A stretch of 36,971 bases of DNA from Akkermansiaceae bacterium UBA4145 (GTDB taxonomy: Bacteria > Verrucomicrobiota > Verrucomicrobiia > Verrucomicrobiales > Akkermansiaceae). Each line of letters starts with the position of its first letter. Position 1 is the stretch's first letter. A program made the position numbers and the translations under genes. Shown here one piece after another: positions 16,872-25,070 of this stretch. The notes under the pieces are model-generated. The model saw only the letters and a list, made by a program, of their open reading frames with translations. It made no database searches and was not told the origin of the DNA. The DNA lies in assembly GCA_002380675.1 (NCBI GenBank), contig DFWB01000224.1, positions 1 to 36,971 on the forward strand, in the 5' to 3' direction.

Positions 16872-17998
16872 CGCTCGGAGATTGGGGGGACCGGGAAAAG
16901 CTCCTGAGGCCCGACATACTCGGTAAGAGGACGGTAAAGACGATTGTCCTCCAGCTGCTCCATGACTTGAGCGGTCCATCCGCTGGTTCGAGCAATGGCG
17001 AAGATGGGGGTAAAAAGATCCGTAGGAAGCCCCAGCGAATAGTAGACGGTAGCGGAGTAGAAATCGACATTGGCATTCAATCCCTTCCGCTCCTCCATGA
17101 GTTGGGCGATACGTTCTGACATTTGAACCCATTTTGGTTCTCCCAGCTCCTCGGTCAACTTGCGGGCCATACGCTTCAAATGAGGAGCGCGCGGATCGAG
17201 AACTTTGTAGATCCTGTGCCCGATACCCATGATCTTGCGTTTGTTTGCAAGGGCATCCTCAATGTAGGCGTCTACCTTGTCCACGGACCCAATTTCCTCG
17301 AGCATTTTAATGACGCCCTCATTAGCACCTCCATGGAGAGGGCCCTTCAAAGTGCCAATCGCGGATGTGATAGCAGAATAAAAGTCCGAAAGGGTCGCAA
17401 CAGTGACGCGAGCCGAGAAGGTAGAAGCGTTCATCCCGTGATCAGCATGTAGTATATATGCAACGTCGAGGGTTTTGGTGGCCTGCTCTCCGGGCTCTTC
17501 TCCTGTGTAGAGGTAGATGAAATGGCCTGCTTCCGAAAGGTCTTCGCGAATAGGTGGGAGCTCAAGCCCCTGCCTTGCGCGGTGGAAATAGGCTACGATG
17601 GTTCCTACCTGAGCGCACAAGGACATCGCGACCTCCCGGTTTGCCGCATGGTCGGGCTCGCCGATATTTGCCCGATCGTCGTAAAGCCCAAGCATTGAGA
17701 CCGCGGTTCGCAAAACGTCCATGGGTCCGGCGCCTTTTGGAGCGGCCCTCAGGTAGTCAATGACTCCCTGAGGAATCGCCCGCCTGCTGGCCAGATCCTT
17801 CTTGAATGCCTCCAGTTCAGAGAGCGTTGGTAGTTTCCGATGGTAAAGAAGGTAGACCACCTCCTCGTAGCAGCAATGCTCTACGAGATCATCGATGTGA
17901 TAGCCGAGGTAGGAGAGCCGACCCTCAAGGCCTTCGACGTTTGAGAGAACAGATTCGTTGGCGGTAACTCCTTCGAGGCCTTTGGCGTAATCGGACAC
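16868..17998 (-). CDS. gltA: Citrate synthase (citrate / 2-methylcitrate synthase family)
   Basis: Condenses acetyl-CoA with oxaloacetate to form citrate, the first step of the TCA cycle. The 376 residues match the short bacterial type. Active-site residues are visible: His187 (HADHGMNAS), His222 (GPLHGGANEGV), His261 (MGIGHRIYKVLDPRAP) and Asp312 (NANVDFYSATVYY). The start is GTG (MSDYAKGLEG). Family members that use propionyl-CoA (methylcitrate synthase) share these motifs, but no prpB or prpD is nearby, so a TCA-cycle enzyme is more likely. Its stop shares the palindrome CTAG with the convergent TauE-like gene. It is divergent from tsaB. Confidence 0.94.
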   Translation of the reverse strand: MSDYAKGLEGVTANESVLSNVEGLEGRLSYLGYHIDDLVEHCCYEEVVYLLYHRKLPTLSELEAFKKDLASRRAIPQGVIDYLRAAPKGAGPMDVLRTAVSMLGLYDDRANIGEPDHAANREVAMSLCAQVGTIVAYFHRARQGLELPPIREDLSEAGHFIYLYTGEEPGEQATKTLDVAYILHADHGMNASTFSARVTVATLSDFYSAITSAIGTLKGPLHGGANEGVIKMLEEIGSVDKVDAYIEDALANKRKIMGIGHRIYKVLDPRAPHLKRMARKLTEELGEPKWVQMSERIAQLMEERKGLNANVDFYSATVYYSLGLPTDLFTPIFAIARTSGWTAQVMEQLEDNRLYRPLTEYVGPQELFPVPPISER

Positions 17999-18172
17999 AG
18001 ATCAAATTGGGGATAGAAAATGTATGGCAGCCTCCCGGAACGGGACGATGCGCTCCGAGAAAAAAGCGGTCCAGACCGTAACGCGCAAGATGTAATGGAT
18101 GAAGATTTCAAATCGTTTCTTGATTGGAGACTTTCCGGTGAAGTCTACCATCAGGGCGTGGGAGCGGTTTAC

Positions 18173-18826
18173 ATGATTGCGATAGAGACAAGTAGTAGCC
18201 GGGGATCGGTGGCTCTTGCCCGGGGGCGCGAGGTCATCCGTTCCTTGGAATTTGAGGCCTCGAGACGGCCCTCAGAGCTTCTAATGGAGCCCCTTGGGGA
18301 GATTTTGGGTCTCGTTGGGGAGGGGAGGGTCGGGCTGGTTGTCGTTGGTACCGGGCCAGGCAGTTACAATGGCGCAAGGGTGGGAATTGCAGCAGGACAG
18401 GGTATAGGGATTGTCCATCGGTGCCCAACGGTTGGAATTTGCTCTCTGGAGAGCCTGCCGACGGTCCGAACCGGAGGGAGGTGTGTTGCCCTGGGCGATG
18501 CTAGAAGGGGCACATTTTGCACCATCGATCTCAATAGGGGGAGGCTCTCTGCTGCTCCGGTCCTTTCTGAACACCTCCAGTTCGAGGAGAGGGCCCGGGT
18601 GGCTGTGGAGCACGGGGAGATCTTGGTGACATTGGATGAGGTGAGCCGCCTCGGGCTAAGCAAATACCAGATTCGTCCGGAGCTCCCCTCAGCGGCGTTC
18701 CTTCTTGAGTCATGGCTGGGCCGGACGGATGAAGAGCAGGAGGAACTGGCTAGGATCCCCCCCCAGCCCTTTTACCTGCGGCCCCCCCATATTACGAAAC
18801 CGACGGAAAACTTGGGGGGAGAATAA
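18173..18826 (+). CDS. tsaB: tRNA threonylcarbamoyladenosine biosynthesis protein TsaB
   Basis: A partner of TsaD and TsaE in making the t6A modification at A37 of ANN-decoding tRNAs. TsaB is an ASKHA-fold scaffold for TsaD. The start is set at MIAIETSSSRGSVAL, the usual TsaB N-terminus. PSELLMEPL and VVVGTGPGSYNGARVGIAAGQGIG (GTGPGS(Y/F)TGxR-like) are the family motifs, and SLESLP follows. With 217 residues it has normal length. The frame stays open upstream to 18020, including a weakly protein-like stretch beginning MDEDFKSFLDWRL, but that part has no TsaB counterpart. TsaD and TsaE are not in the window. It is convergent with the transglutaminase gene. Confidence 0.93.
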   Translation: MIAIETSSSRGSVALARGREVIRSLEFEASRRPSELLMEPLGEILGLVGEGRVGLVVVGTGPGSYNGARVGIAAGQGIGIVHRCPTVGICSLESLPTVRTGGRCVALGDARRGTFCTIDLNRGRLSAAPVLSEHLQFEERARVAVEHGEILVTLDEVSRLGLSKYQIRPELPSAAFLLESWLGRTDEEQEELARIPPQPFYLRPPHITKPTENLGGE

Positions 18827-18902
18827 GGAATCTTGCCGGGGCAATTCGGGCGGCTCGTATTTCGGAGTAGGCCAACCTGTTGCTAAGCGCTTGAGCCAGA
18901 GC

Positions 18903-20657
18903 TCAGGACCAGAGTTTGATGGCCTTTATGAGATTGGACTCTTGCTCCCTGCAGGGAGCACCGTTCCCATAGGTGATAGAATAATGATATTGCAGGAGCT
19001 CCTTTGCGAAGGTGGGCTCCTGGTCGCGTTGTGCAAGGGAGTGCAACTGCTGCCGCAGAGTGCGGCTGGGAGGCATGGGGTAACCTTGCTCCCGGCAGGC
19101 TTGTCGGAACCTGGTGAGATAACCCGGTGCGTTCGGAAGGAGGCCCTCGGACACTATTTGCACCCCTTTTGGAGATCTTCGCCGAAGGCGGAGCAGGACG
19201 AGGCACACAGGAAGGAGGCCAAGCCCCGCACTGAGGGCGAGATAGGTCCAGAGGCTTCTGGCGCGTTCTTGGGCGGCGGCGGAAGAATCCAAATCGAGGA
19301 GGTCGTTTTCCATCAGCGGCAAAGGATCGTTGGCGTCGGCAAGATCAAGTGGGGTTCTTGCTCCGGGAGGCGTGGTGTCGAAGACAACCCAGCCTACGCC
19401 CTCGAGATAAATCTCGGTCCAAGCGTGGGCCTCACTGGCGCGGAACATCAGGTATCCAGGCCCCTCATACCACTTGCCCCCGCTCCAACCATAGGCAATA
19501 CGAGAAGGGATATTCAGGGCTCTGCAGAGGAGAGCCCCAGCGGTGGCAAAGAACTCGCAATGGCCTCGTTTCTCGTCCCTTAAGAAATTCAGAACGGGAT
19601 CGATTCCCTTGGGGTTTTCGATCTCGAGGGAATACTGGAAATTCTGCCAGAGAAGGTTCCGCAGGCCGACCAGCCGCGAAGCGGCATCGCCGAGCGTCTT
19701 ACTGGAAAGATTGATGATTTCATCGCGGAGCTCTTCGCTGGATGGAAGTTGTAAGCGTGGAGAGTCCTCAGGGAGATCAGGAAACCTGAGGTTTGGGAGC
19801 TCGCCGGATTCTAGAAGACCGGTCAGGGTAACGGTTTTTGCCGCTACCTCGTAAGTGTATCCCTTCTCGGGATCCTTCGCAGGGTTGAGGCGAAAAATGC
19901 CCGGGTCCACGTGCCGGAGCTGCGGCACCCAGCCTTGGGTCGCTCCCTGTGGGGCGGTGAAGAGGTCTTCTCCACGGGGGTGGGAGGCTTGGATAATTTC
20001 TCCCCTGAGCAGGGGGCCGGGACGAGTTTCCGGTTGGCTCAGATTGACCCTGCCGCCCTCGTCAGGGGTGAGCAAAGCGGGAGGCATTCCAACGGGCGTC
20101 CATGTCGCGGCATCAAACCGCTCCAGTGCGAAGGCTCGAAGGTATGCCCTGCTCCGGAGAAGGAATCCGGTTGTTGAAGGGTCCCGCGGGCGGAAAAAAA
20201 TCTCGGGTTTGTTTGAGGGGCGGGCGTTGCTGGTGAGGGGAAGGGGACGCCGCCCTTTCGTATCCCAGAGCCAGTTTCCGGAAATACTGCTCCCGTGTGA
20301 GGAAAGGTCCTCGTCGGATCTACTTTGAGTGGCCTCGCGCCCTTGAACGGAGAGCGACTCTGAAATACGCAGCGAGAGGGATTCGGCGTGGGATGGGATC
20401 ACAGTAAGGAAGCACAAGAAGAGGCACTCAATGCTCAAGACGCCAAGGCCGACAGCGAGATAATCGGACCACGAAGGTCGCCGGAGAGATCGAGCAACAC
20501 TGCCTGCCGGTTGTGCCCGACGTTGCCAAAGGCCAATTCCGAGGACGAGGACAAGGACGGCCAGGCAGTTGCGGAGGACAGGATGCAGTTCTTCTGGCAA
20601 GCCGCGAAGCAGGGCGTAGGCGGCGAGGACTGTGAGAGCGAGGAAGATGCTGCGCAT
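18903..20657 (-). CDS. Membrane transglutaminase-like protein (TgpA type)
   Basis: A membrane-anchored protein with a papain-like transglutaminase core facing the periplasm. The chosen start (MRSIFLALTVL) begins about three N-terminal helices in the first 95 residues; the frame continues upstream into the DUF58 gene. A long loop precedes the core at about 300-440. The catalytic triad is Cys367 (GHCEFFA), His411 (EAHAWTE) and Asp427 (VVFDTTP). One more helix follows near 475-495, then a cytoplasmic tail of about 90 residues. Known TgpA proteins have six N-terminal helices, so the 584-residue protein has a shortened membrane part. It follows DUF58 and MoxR genes on the same strand, the usual cluster, and its target is unknown. 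Confidence 0.9.
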   Translation of the reverse strand: MRSIFLALTVLAAYALLRGLPEELHPVLRNCLAVLVLVLGIGLWQRRAQPAGSVARSLRRPSWSDYLAVGLGVLSIECLFLCFLTVIPSHAESLSLRISESLSVQGREATQSRSDEDLSSHGSSISGNWLWDTKGRRPLPLTSNARPSNKPEIFFRPRDPSTTGFLLRSRAYLRAFALERFDAATWTPVGMPPALLTPDEGGRVNLSQPETRPGPLLRGEIIQASHPRGEDLFTAPQGATQGWVPQLRHVDPGIFRLNPAKDPEKGYTYEVAAKTVTLTGLLESGELPNLRFPDLPEDSPRLQLPSSEELRDEIINLSSKTLGDAASRLVGLRNLLWQNFQYSLEIENPKGIDPVLNFLRDEKRGHCEFFATAGALLCRALNIPSRIAYGWSGGKWYEGPGYLMFRASEAHAWTEIYLEGVGWVVFDTTPPGARTPLDLADANDPLPLMENDLLDLDSSAAAQERARSLWTYLALSAGLGLLPVCLVLLRLRRRSPKGVQIVSEGLLPNAPGYLTRFRQACREQGYPMPPSRTLRQQLHSLAQRDQEPTFAKELLQYHYSITYGNGAPCREQESNLIKAIKLWS

Positions 20658-20697
20658 TCGAGTGTTCCCGGTCAGCCGGGCAGGACAAAGGGTTTGC

Positions 20698-21813
20698 TCA
20701 TGGTGCGGGGCTACGAACCTTAAGAGTTCTTGCCCCATAGTTATGCTGGCGAATGTCCACGCTGATGGCGGGCCTCCTTGGGAGAGTATCGGCCCAGGAT
20801 TCCGTAGGCATATCGGAGATGATAATGAGGGAGTCATCATCCGCGATCCGCTCCATGATTGAAATTAGGTCATGAGCTTCGGTGTCATGTCGGCGTTGTG
20901 CCCGAGTCAGCGAGACAAGGAGGTTGCCGAAACTGCTCCTCGAGCTCACGGGAAGAGGATCCCATTGATTAAAATCAGCGAGAAAGGTTGTCGGGATGCC
21001 ATGTTGACGAAGGTGACGTAGTGTCCCGCACGCGAGCGAGAGGGCCCATTCGAAGCGGTCTGCCCGGATCAATTGACCCGACATTCCAAAGGAGTGAAAA
21101 AGCACGACGCAATGTCTGGGGTAGAAGCCCGGGGGGTCATTCTCGCGAACCCGCAGGCCCCTGCACCGGGTGAATGAGCGTGCGGAGGCAGGCCAGTGAA
21201 TGTGTTTGGCTGGGTCTCCCGCCTGCCAAGGTCGGATTCCTCGCGGCTCCCCGGGGGCTTGGCCAGAGGTGATGCCAGGTAGCAGGGAGGCATCATGGAG
21301 GGATCCCTGAGTTGAAAGCTCCCGCGGAGTAAGCGGCCGGGGAAAAACAAGAATCTCGTGAGAGATCACCCCGGAGGCTGTCAGGGAAAAGAGGCCAAGG
21401 GGCATGGTCGTTTTCAGAGAATACTCGTGTTCAGAAAGGGCACTGCGCCCGGGAATCGTTCCCCGTAGATGGACCTCTGAGGCGGAACCCGCTGCAGTCC
21501 AGGGGGCAAAGCTCCGGATTTCGACCTGCCCAGCAAGCCTGAGAGCGATCCTGATCTGGAAAGCGTCCAGAACACTACGCTCGTTATGGAGGAGAACCCT
21601 CAGATCAAAAGGGTGATCAGCATAGACTCTTGTCGGCGCCCGGAGACTGAGCGAAAGGGAGGCAAGGTTTTTCCGAACGAGGAACCAGGCCCCTGCGAGC
21701 AGGAGGCCTCCACTCAATCCGAGGGTGATGAGAATGCCATCGGATCGAACCCCCCCAAGGGTTATCAGAGCGAGGGAAGCCCCGAGGAGGATGGCACCGC
21801 GGCGGGTCAGCAT
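20698..21813 (-). CDS. DUF58 domain protein of the MoxR cluster
   Basis: Family members carry a von-Willebrand-A-like fold and are thought to work with MoxR chaperone ATPases. The 371 residues begin with two membrane helices (about 7-20 and 26-45). A beta-rich domain of about 100 residues follows. The DUF58 signature RGIRPWQAGDPAKHIHWPASAR is at 191-212. VVLFHSFGMSGQ stands where a MIDAS-like DxSxSM motif would be, so metal binding looks degenerate. LADDDSLIIISDMP near the C-terminus is the late VWA strand. It lies 90 bp after moxR and 40 bp before the transglutaminase gene, indicating one operon. Its biochemical role is unknown. Confidence 0.9.
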   Translation of the reverse strand: MLTRRGAILLGASLALITLGGVRSDGILITLGLSGGLLLAGAWFLVRKNLASLSLSLRAPTRVYADHPFDLRVLLHNERSVLDAFQIRIALRLAGQVEIRSFAPWTAAGSASEVHLRGTIPGRSALSEHEYSLKTTMPLGLFSLTASGVISHEILVFPRPLTPRELSTQGSLHDASLLPGITSGQAPGEPRGIRPWQAGDPAKHIHWPASARSFTRCRGLRVRENDPPGFYPRHCVVLFHSFGMSGQLIRADRFEWALSLACGTLRHLRQHGIPTTFLADFNQWDPLPVSSRSSFGNLLVSLTRAQRRHDTEAHDLISIMERIADDDSLIIISDMPTESWADTLPRRPAISVDIRQHNYGARTLKVRSPAP

Positions 21814-21902
21814 GGGTAGTAAGCTCGGGAGAGGGTTCGAGGATGTTTTAGATCTCTGTGCGGTGAAGCGGGGTGTTGCTTACCGAGGATCAGACGGGCT
21901 CT

Positions 21903-22823
21903 TCAGGGGACAGGGGTCTGATCCAGAGCAGCGTCGAGAAGGGGGTCTGGGTCCAGAGTGTCATCGGTCAAAAGTCGATGACGGAGAACGTGGGGATAGA
22001 CCGCCTGCACGTGATCGGGGTGAACGGCGTTCTGGCCCTCAAGAAGTGCAAACGCGCGAGCGGCAGACTGAAGCGCCAGAGTGCCACGGACGGAGATTGC
22101 ATGGTCTTGACCGGTAAGAGACCTCGCTGTCTGGCAGAGGGCGAGAAGGTAGCGCTGAAGGTTGTCTGAGATCGGAACTTCCGTGACCTCTTCCTGAAGG
22201 ATGGTGAGATCTTCAATGGAGAGCACGGGGTGGGGGGCCTGTCCTGAGGGGGAGGGAGGCCCACTTCCATGAAGTTTCAGAATGGCGAGCTGGCACTCCT
22301 CGGAAGGCAGAGCCATTGGAATCGAAAGAAGGAATCTGTCCAGCTGTGGCTCCGGAAGAGGGAATGTCCCGGTGGAGGAGGTGTCATTTTGGGTTGCCAC
22401 CACGAGGAAGGGATCGGGAAGTTTTTTAGTTTCTCCGTCCACGGACACTTGCCGCTCGTTCATGGATTCAAGGAGAGCCGACTGCGTCCGGGGTGAAGCC
22501 CGATTGATTTCGTCGGCGAGAAGAAGGTTGGAGAACACGGGCCCCGGGATAAAATCAAAGTCGCCACTTTGCTGACGGTAAAGATTGTAGCCAATGATAT
22601 CCGAAGGAAGCAGGTCCGGCGTAAATTGAAGCCGCTTGAACATTCCGCCGAGAGACATCGCAAGGGTTGAGGCAAGGGATGTTTTTCCAATCCCCGGGGG
22701 ACCTGTCACAAGCGCATGGCCTCGCGCGAGAAGGGCGGTGAGGAGCAGGTCCGCTGCCCGCTCTGAGCCTAGAATTGTCTCATTGAGCGTTGCCCGGAGA
22801 GTCTGTAGAGAAGCTTGGAGCAC
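21903..22823 (-). CDS. MoxR-family AAA+ ATPase
   Basis: A hexameric AAA+ chaperone, thought to insert cofactors into or remodel client proteins, often VWA-domain partners. Walker A is GPPGIGKT (41-48). Walker B is LLLADEINRA (100-109, Asp104-Glu105). The sensor-1 strand is VVATQND, and the MoxR-specific LPEPQLDRFLLSIPM follows. The arginine-finger region and a lid with VSVRGTLALQSAARAFALLEG are present. It has normal length (306 residues). It heads the moxR-DUF58-transglutaminase set. purN lies 131 bp further upstream on the same strand and may or may not be co-transcribed. Confidence 0.95.
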   Translation of the reverse strand: MLQASLQTLRATLNETILGSERAADLLLTALLARGHALVTGPPGIGKTSLASTLAMSLGGMFKRLQFTPDLLPSDIIGYNLYRQQSGDFDFIPGPVFSNLLLADEINRASPRTQSALLESMNERQVSVDGETKKLPDPFLVVATQNDTSSTGTFPLPEPQLDRFLLSIPMALPSEECQLAILKLHGSGPPSPSGQAPHPVLSIEDLTILQEEVTEVPISDNLQRYLLALCQTARSLTGQDHAISVRGTLALQSAARAFALLEGQNAVHPDHVQAVYPHVLRHRLLTDDTLDPDPLLDAALDQTPVP

Positions 22824-22954
22824 ATGGATGAGTTACCTCGTAACAGCCCGGGGGAAAATCGGAAACTTACGGGATAGACACTGCCTCACAGAGGGTGGCC
22901 GGTAACTAAGCGGCTTTAAATCACTGTTTTTTGGGGACGATCGTTCCCAGGGCC

Positions 22955-23539
22955 CTATTCCCATTCAATTTCTACGGCAACCTTGGCAATGGCGGCCGGG
23001 TAAATCTTGTGTTCCTCGCCCTGAATCCTGGCGTGGAGAGAGCCTGGGGTGTCATCGGGATGAACAGGGACTCTGGCTTGGGCGATAATGGGGCCGGTGT
23101 CCATTCCTGTATCGACATAATGGACGGTGCACCCGCTCTCACGAGCTCCTGCCTCTACAGCCTGGGTCCATGCGTCGAGGCCGGGAAAATCGGGAAGAAG
23201 AGAAGGGTGAATATTGATGATTCGCCCGGGAAAGGCATCGAGAAGAGGAGGCCGGAGGAGTCGCATGAACCCCGCGAGGCAAATCAATTCTACCCCAGCC
23301 TGTTTGAGAATGTCCGCGGTTTCTCTCTGCGCGTCCTCCGGAAACTTGGAGTGGAGGCCCCTGCAGTCGATCAGCCCCGTGGGTAATCCTGCCTGTGCCG
23401 CTCTCTTGAGAATATAGGCATCCGGAATATCGCTGAGGACCATGACGATTTCAGCTTCCAACTTACCATCTTGGATAGCATCGAGGATGGCCTGCATATT
23501 GGAGCCAGAGCCGGAGCCCAGAATACCGAGACGAATCAC
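22955..23539 (-). CDS. purN: Phosphoribosylglycinamide formyltransferase
   Basis: Transfers a formyl group from 10-formyl-THF to GAR in the third step of de novo purine synthesis. The 194 residues begin with the nucleotide loop ILGSGSGSNMQAI. The catalytic residues are Asn109 and His111 (NIHPSLLPDFPG) and Asp147 (DTGMDTGPII). FMRLLRPPLL precedes the folate site. The protein is complete and has the usual PurN length, so it is the folate-dependent enzyme and not PurT. Other pur genes are absent from the window. It is divergent from the M29 aminopeptidase gene across a 330-bp intergenic region. Confidence 0.97.
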   Translation of the reverse strand: MIRLGILGSGSGSNMQAILDAIQDGKLEAEIVMVLSDIPDAYILKRAAQAGLPTGLIDCRGLHSKFPEDAQRETADILKQAGVELICLAGFMRLLRPPLLDAFPGRIINIHPSLLPDFPGLDAWTQAVEAGARESGCTVHYVDTGMDTGPIIAQARVPVHPDDTPGSLHARIQGEEHKIYPAAIAKVAVEIEWE

Positions 23540-23869
23540 CCTGGAAGGCTAGGAGCGGATGCTCCGTGAGACAAGCGCAGTGAGTCAATCCAGTGTTAGG
23601 GGCCCATTTTATCAGGCTTGAGGGTTGGGCGGCGCTCTCCTTTCACTTGCTCAGATTAAAGAAGGGCGGCATAGTGCGGCGACGTTGACTATGGCAAAAT
23701 CCAAGATCATGAACCTCGGCGGCTTGTTGTCGCCATGCTTCATGGAGACGGCCCCCGACTTAGTGGGATTTTCCAGCACCTTCAGGGTTATGTCGCCCGA
23801 AGAGACCTTGAGCAACAGGTGCTGACTTTGTTGGCGCTAAAATGATAATTCCCCCAAGCTCCCGGAAGC
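23540..23869. other. Intergenic region with a long inverted repeat and ambiguous short ORFs
   Basis: This 330-bp gap separates divergent purN and the M29 aminopeptidase gene. CAGCACCT (23774-23781) and AGGTGCTG (23817-23824) form a perfect 8-bp stem around 35 nt that can pair further (TCAGG/CCTTGA with a bulge). Between 23650 and 23830 both strands carry open frames in the same wobble register. A plus-strand ATG frame runs from 23691 to 23825 (44 codons, MAKSKIMNLGG...). A minus-strand frame reads ...LLKVSSGDITLKVLENPT... with no ATG or GTG start. Third positions in both are strongly G/C. One may be a real small gene or a gene remnant; I cannot decide which. Confidence 0.45.
23822..23849 (+). 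promoter_or_regulatory. Possible sigma-70-type promoter of the aminopeptidase gene
   Basis: CTGACT (23822-23827), a 16-bp spacer and GATAAT (23844-23849). The -10 matches the consensus at 5 of 6 positions. The start codon is at 23870, so the 5' untranslated leader would be short, and the promoter overlaps the right arm of the inverted repeat. Confidence 0.4.
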
Positions 23870-24970
23870 ATGCACGACCCCCGTATTGATCAGCTCGCAG
23901 GACAACTAGTTCGCCACTCCACTAACCTCAAGAGGGGCGAAAAAGTTCTCATTGACCTTTATGATGTCCCGGAAGAAGTGGGGATTGCCTTAGTCCGCGA
24001 GGCGCGCCGGCGTGGCGCAGTTCCGTTCGTGACGATGAATTCTATGCGGGTTGCACGGGAACTCTTGGTGGGCGCCACGGATGAACAGTATCGGCTGACG
24101 GCCAAGCACCGGATGGCCGAAATGCGGGATATGAATGCTTATATTGCTGTGCGAGGGAGCCACAATATCGCGGAATTGAGTGACGTGCCTCCAGGGCGAA
24201 TGGATCTGGCTCAGGGGCATACTCGCAGGGTCCTGCGTCACCGGGTGGAAAAAACAAAGTGGTGCGTATTGCGCTGGCCCCATGCGGCAATGGCCCAGCA
24301 GGCAGGAATGAGCACGGAAGCGTTCGAGGATTTTTACTTTCGGGTTTGCCTTCTGAACTACAAGGCGATGAAGCCTGCGATGAACGCCTTGGGCCGTCTG
24401 ATGACAAAAACCGAGCACGTTCATATCAAGGGACCAGGAACCGATCTGGAATTTTCGATCAAGGATATTCCCGCGATTCCCTGTGGCGGCGAATGCAACA
24501 TTCCTGATGGGGAGTGTTTTACCGCTCCGGTCAAGAACTCGGTCAATGGAGTCATCACGCACAATGCCGCGACGATTTATAACGGGATCCCATTTGATGG
24601 CATCAGGTTGGAATTTGAGAACGGCAAGATCGTAAACGCACAGTCAGAAGGCAAAAACCGGGAGATTAACAAGATACTCGATGCAGATGAAGGCGCGCGC
24701 TATATCGGAGAATTCGCTTTGGGGTTTAATCCGGAAATCCGTGAGCCCATGCGTGATATACTGTTTGATGAAAAAATTGCCGGGTCCTTCCATTTCACCC
24801 CCGGGCAGGCCTATGACGAGGCCAGCAATGGCAACAAGTCAAAGGTGCACTGGGACATGGTGAGTATCCAGCGCAGCGATCATGGAGGTGGCGAGATCTG
24901 GTTTGATGGTAAGCTGGTCCGAAAAGATGGAAAGTTTCTGCCGAAGTCTCTCCATGGCCTGAACTGGTAG
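23870..24970 (+). CDS. M29-family aminopeptidase
   Basis: A cytoplasmic metallo-aminopeptidase of the AmpS / aminopeptidase II type, which trims N-terminal residues from peptides. The 366 residues are the usual length. Probable metal ligands are Glu215 (DGECFTAP), Glu281 (RYIGEFALG), His308 (GSFHFTPGQAY) and His327/Asp329 (KVHWDMV), an arrangement specific to this family. There is no signal peptide. The GHL10 gene follows on the same strand after 100 bp. The physiological substrate range cannot be told. The M3 oligopeptidase near 29 kb is a possible partner in peptide turnover. Confidence 0.94.
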   Translation: MHDPRIDQLAGQLVRHSTNLKRGEKVLIDLYDVPEEVGIALVREARRRGAVPFVTMNSMRVARELLVGATDEQYRLTAKHRMAEMRDMNAYIAVRGSHNIAELSDVPPGRMDLAQGHTRRVLRHRVEKTKWCVLRWPHAAMAQQAGMSTEAFEDFYFRVCLLNYKAMKPAMNALGRLMTKTEHVHIKGPGTDLEFSIKDIPAIPCGGECNIPDGECFTAPVKNSVNGVITHNAATIYNGIPFDGIRLEFENGKIVNAQSEGKNREINKILDADEGARYIGEFALGFNPEIREPMRDILFDEKIAGSFHFTPGQAYDEASNGNKSKVHWDMVSIQRSDHGGGEIWFDGKLVRKDGKFLPKSLHGLNW

Positions 24971-25070
24971 GAGTTGGATCTTGGGGGAGACGAGCGGTCA
25001 GCTGGATTGAGGGAGACGGCCCGTCGAATCGCCTTGGAAATAGTAAGGAAACCTGAAACGTTTAGGTCTG

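Noticed and set aside
18705..19583. 292-codon plus-strand ORF
   Set aside because: It overlaps the 3' end of tsaB and runs antisense to the transglutaminase core (Cys367 to the C-terminus). No recognisable product.
21835..21850. GGTTCGAGG resembling a tRNA T-loop
   Set aside because: No matching acceptor, D or anticodon stems around it in the short gap between the moxR and DUF58 genes.
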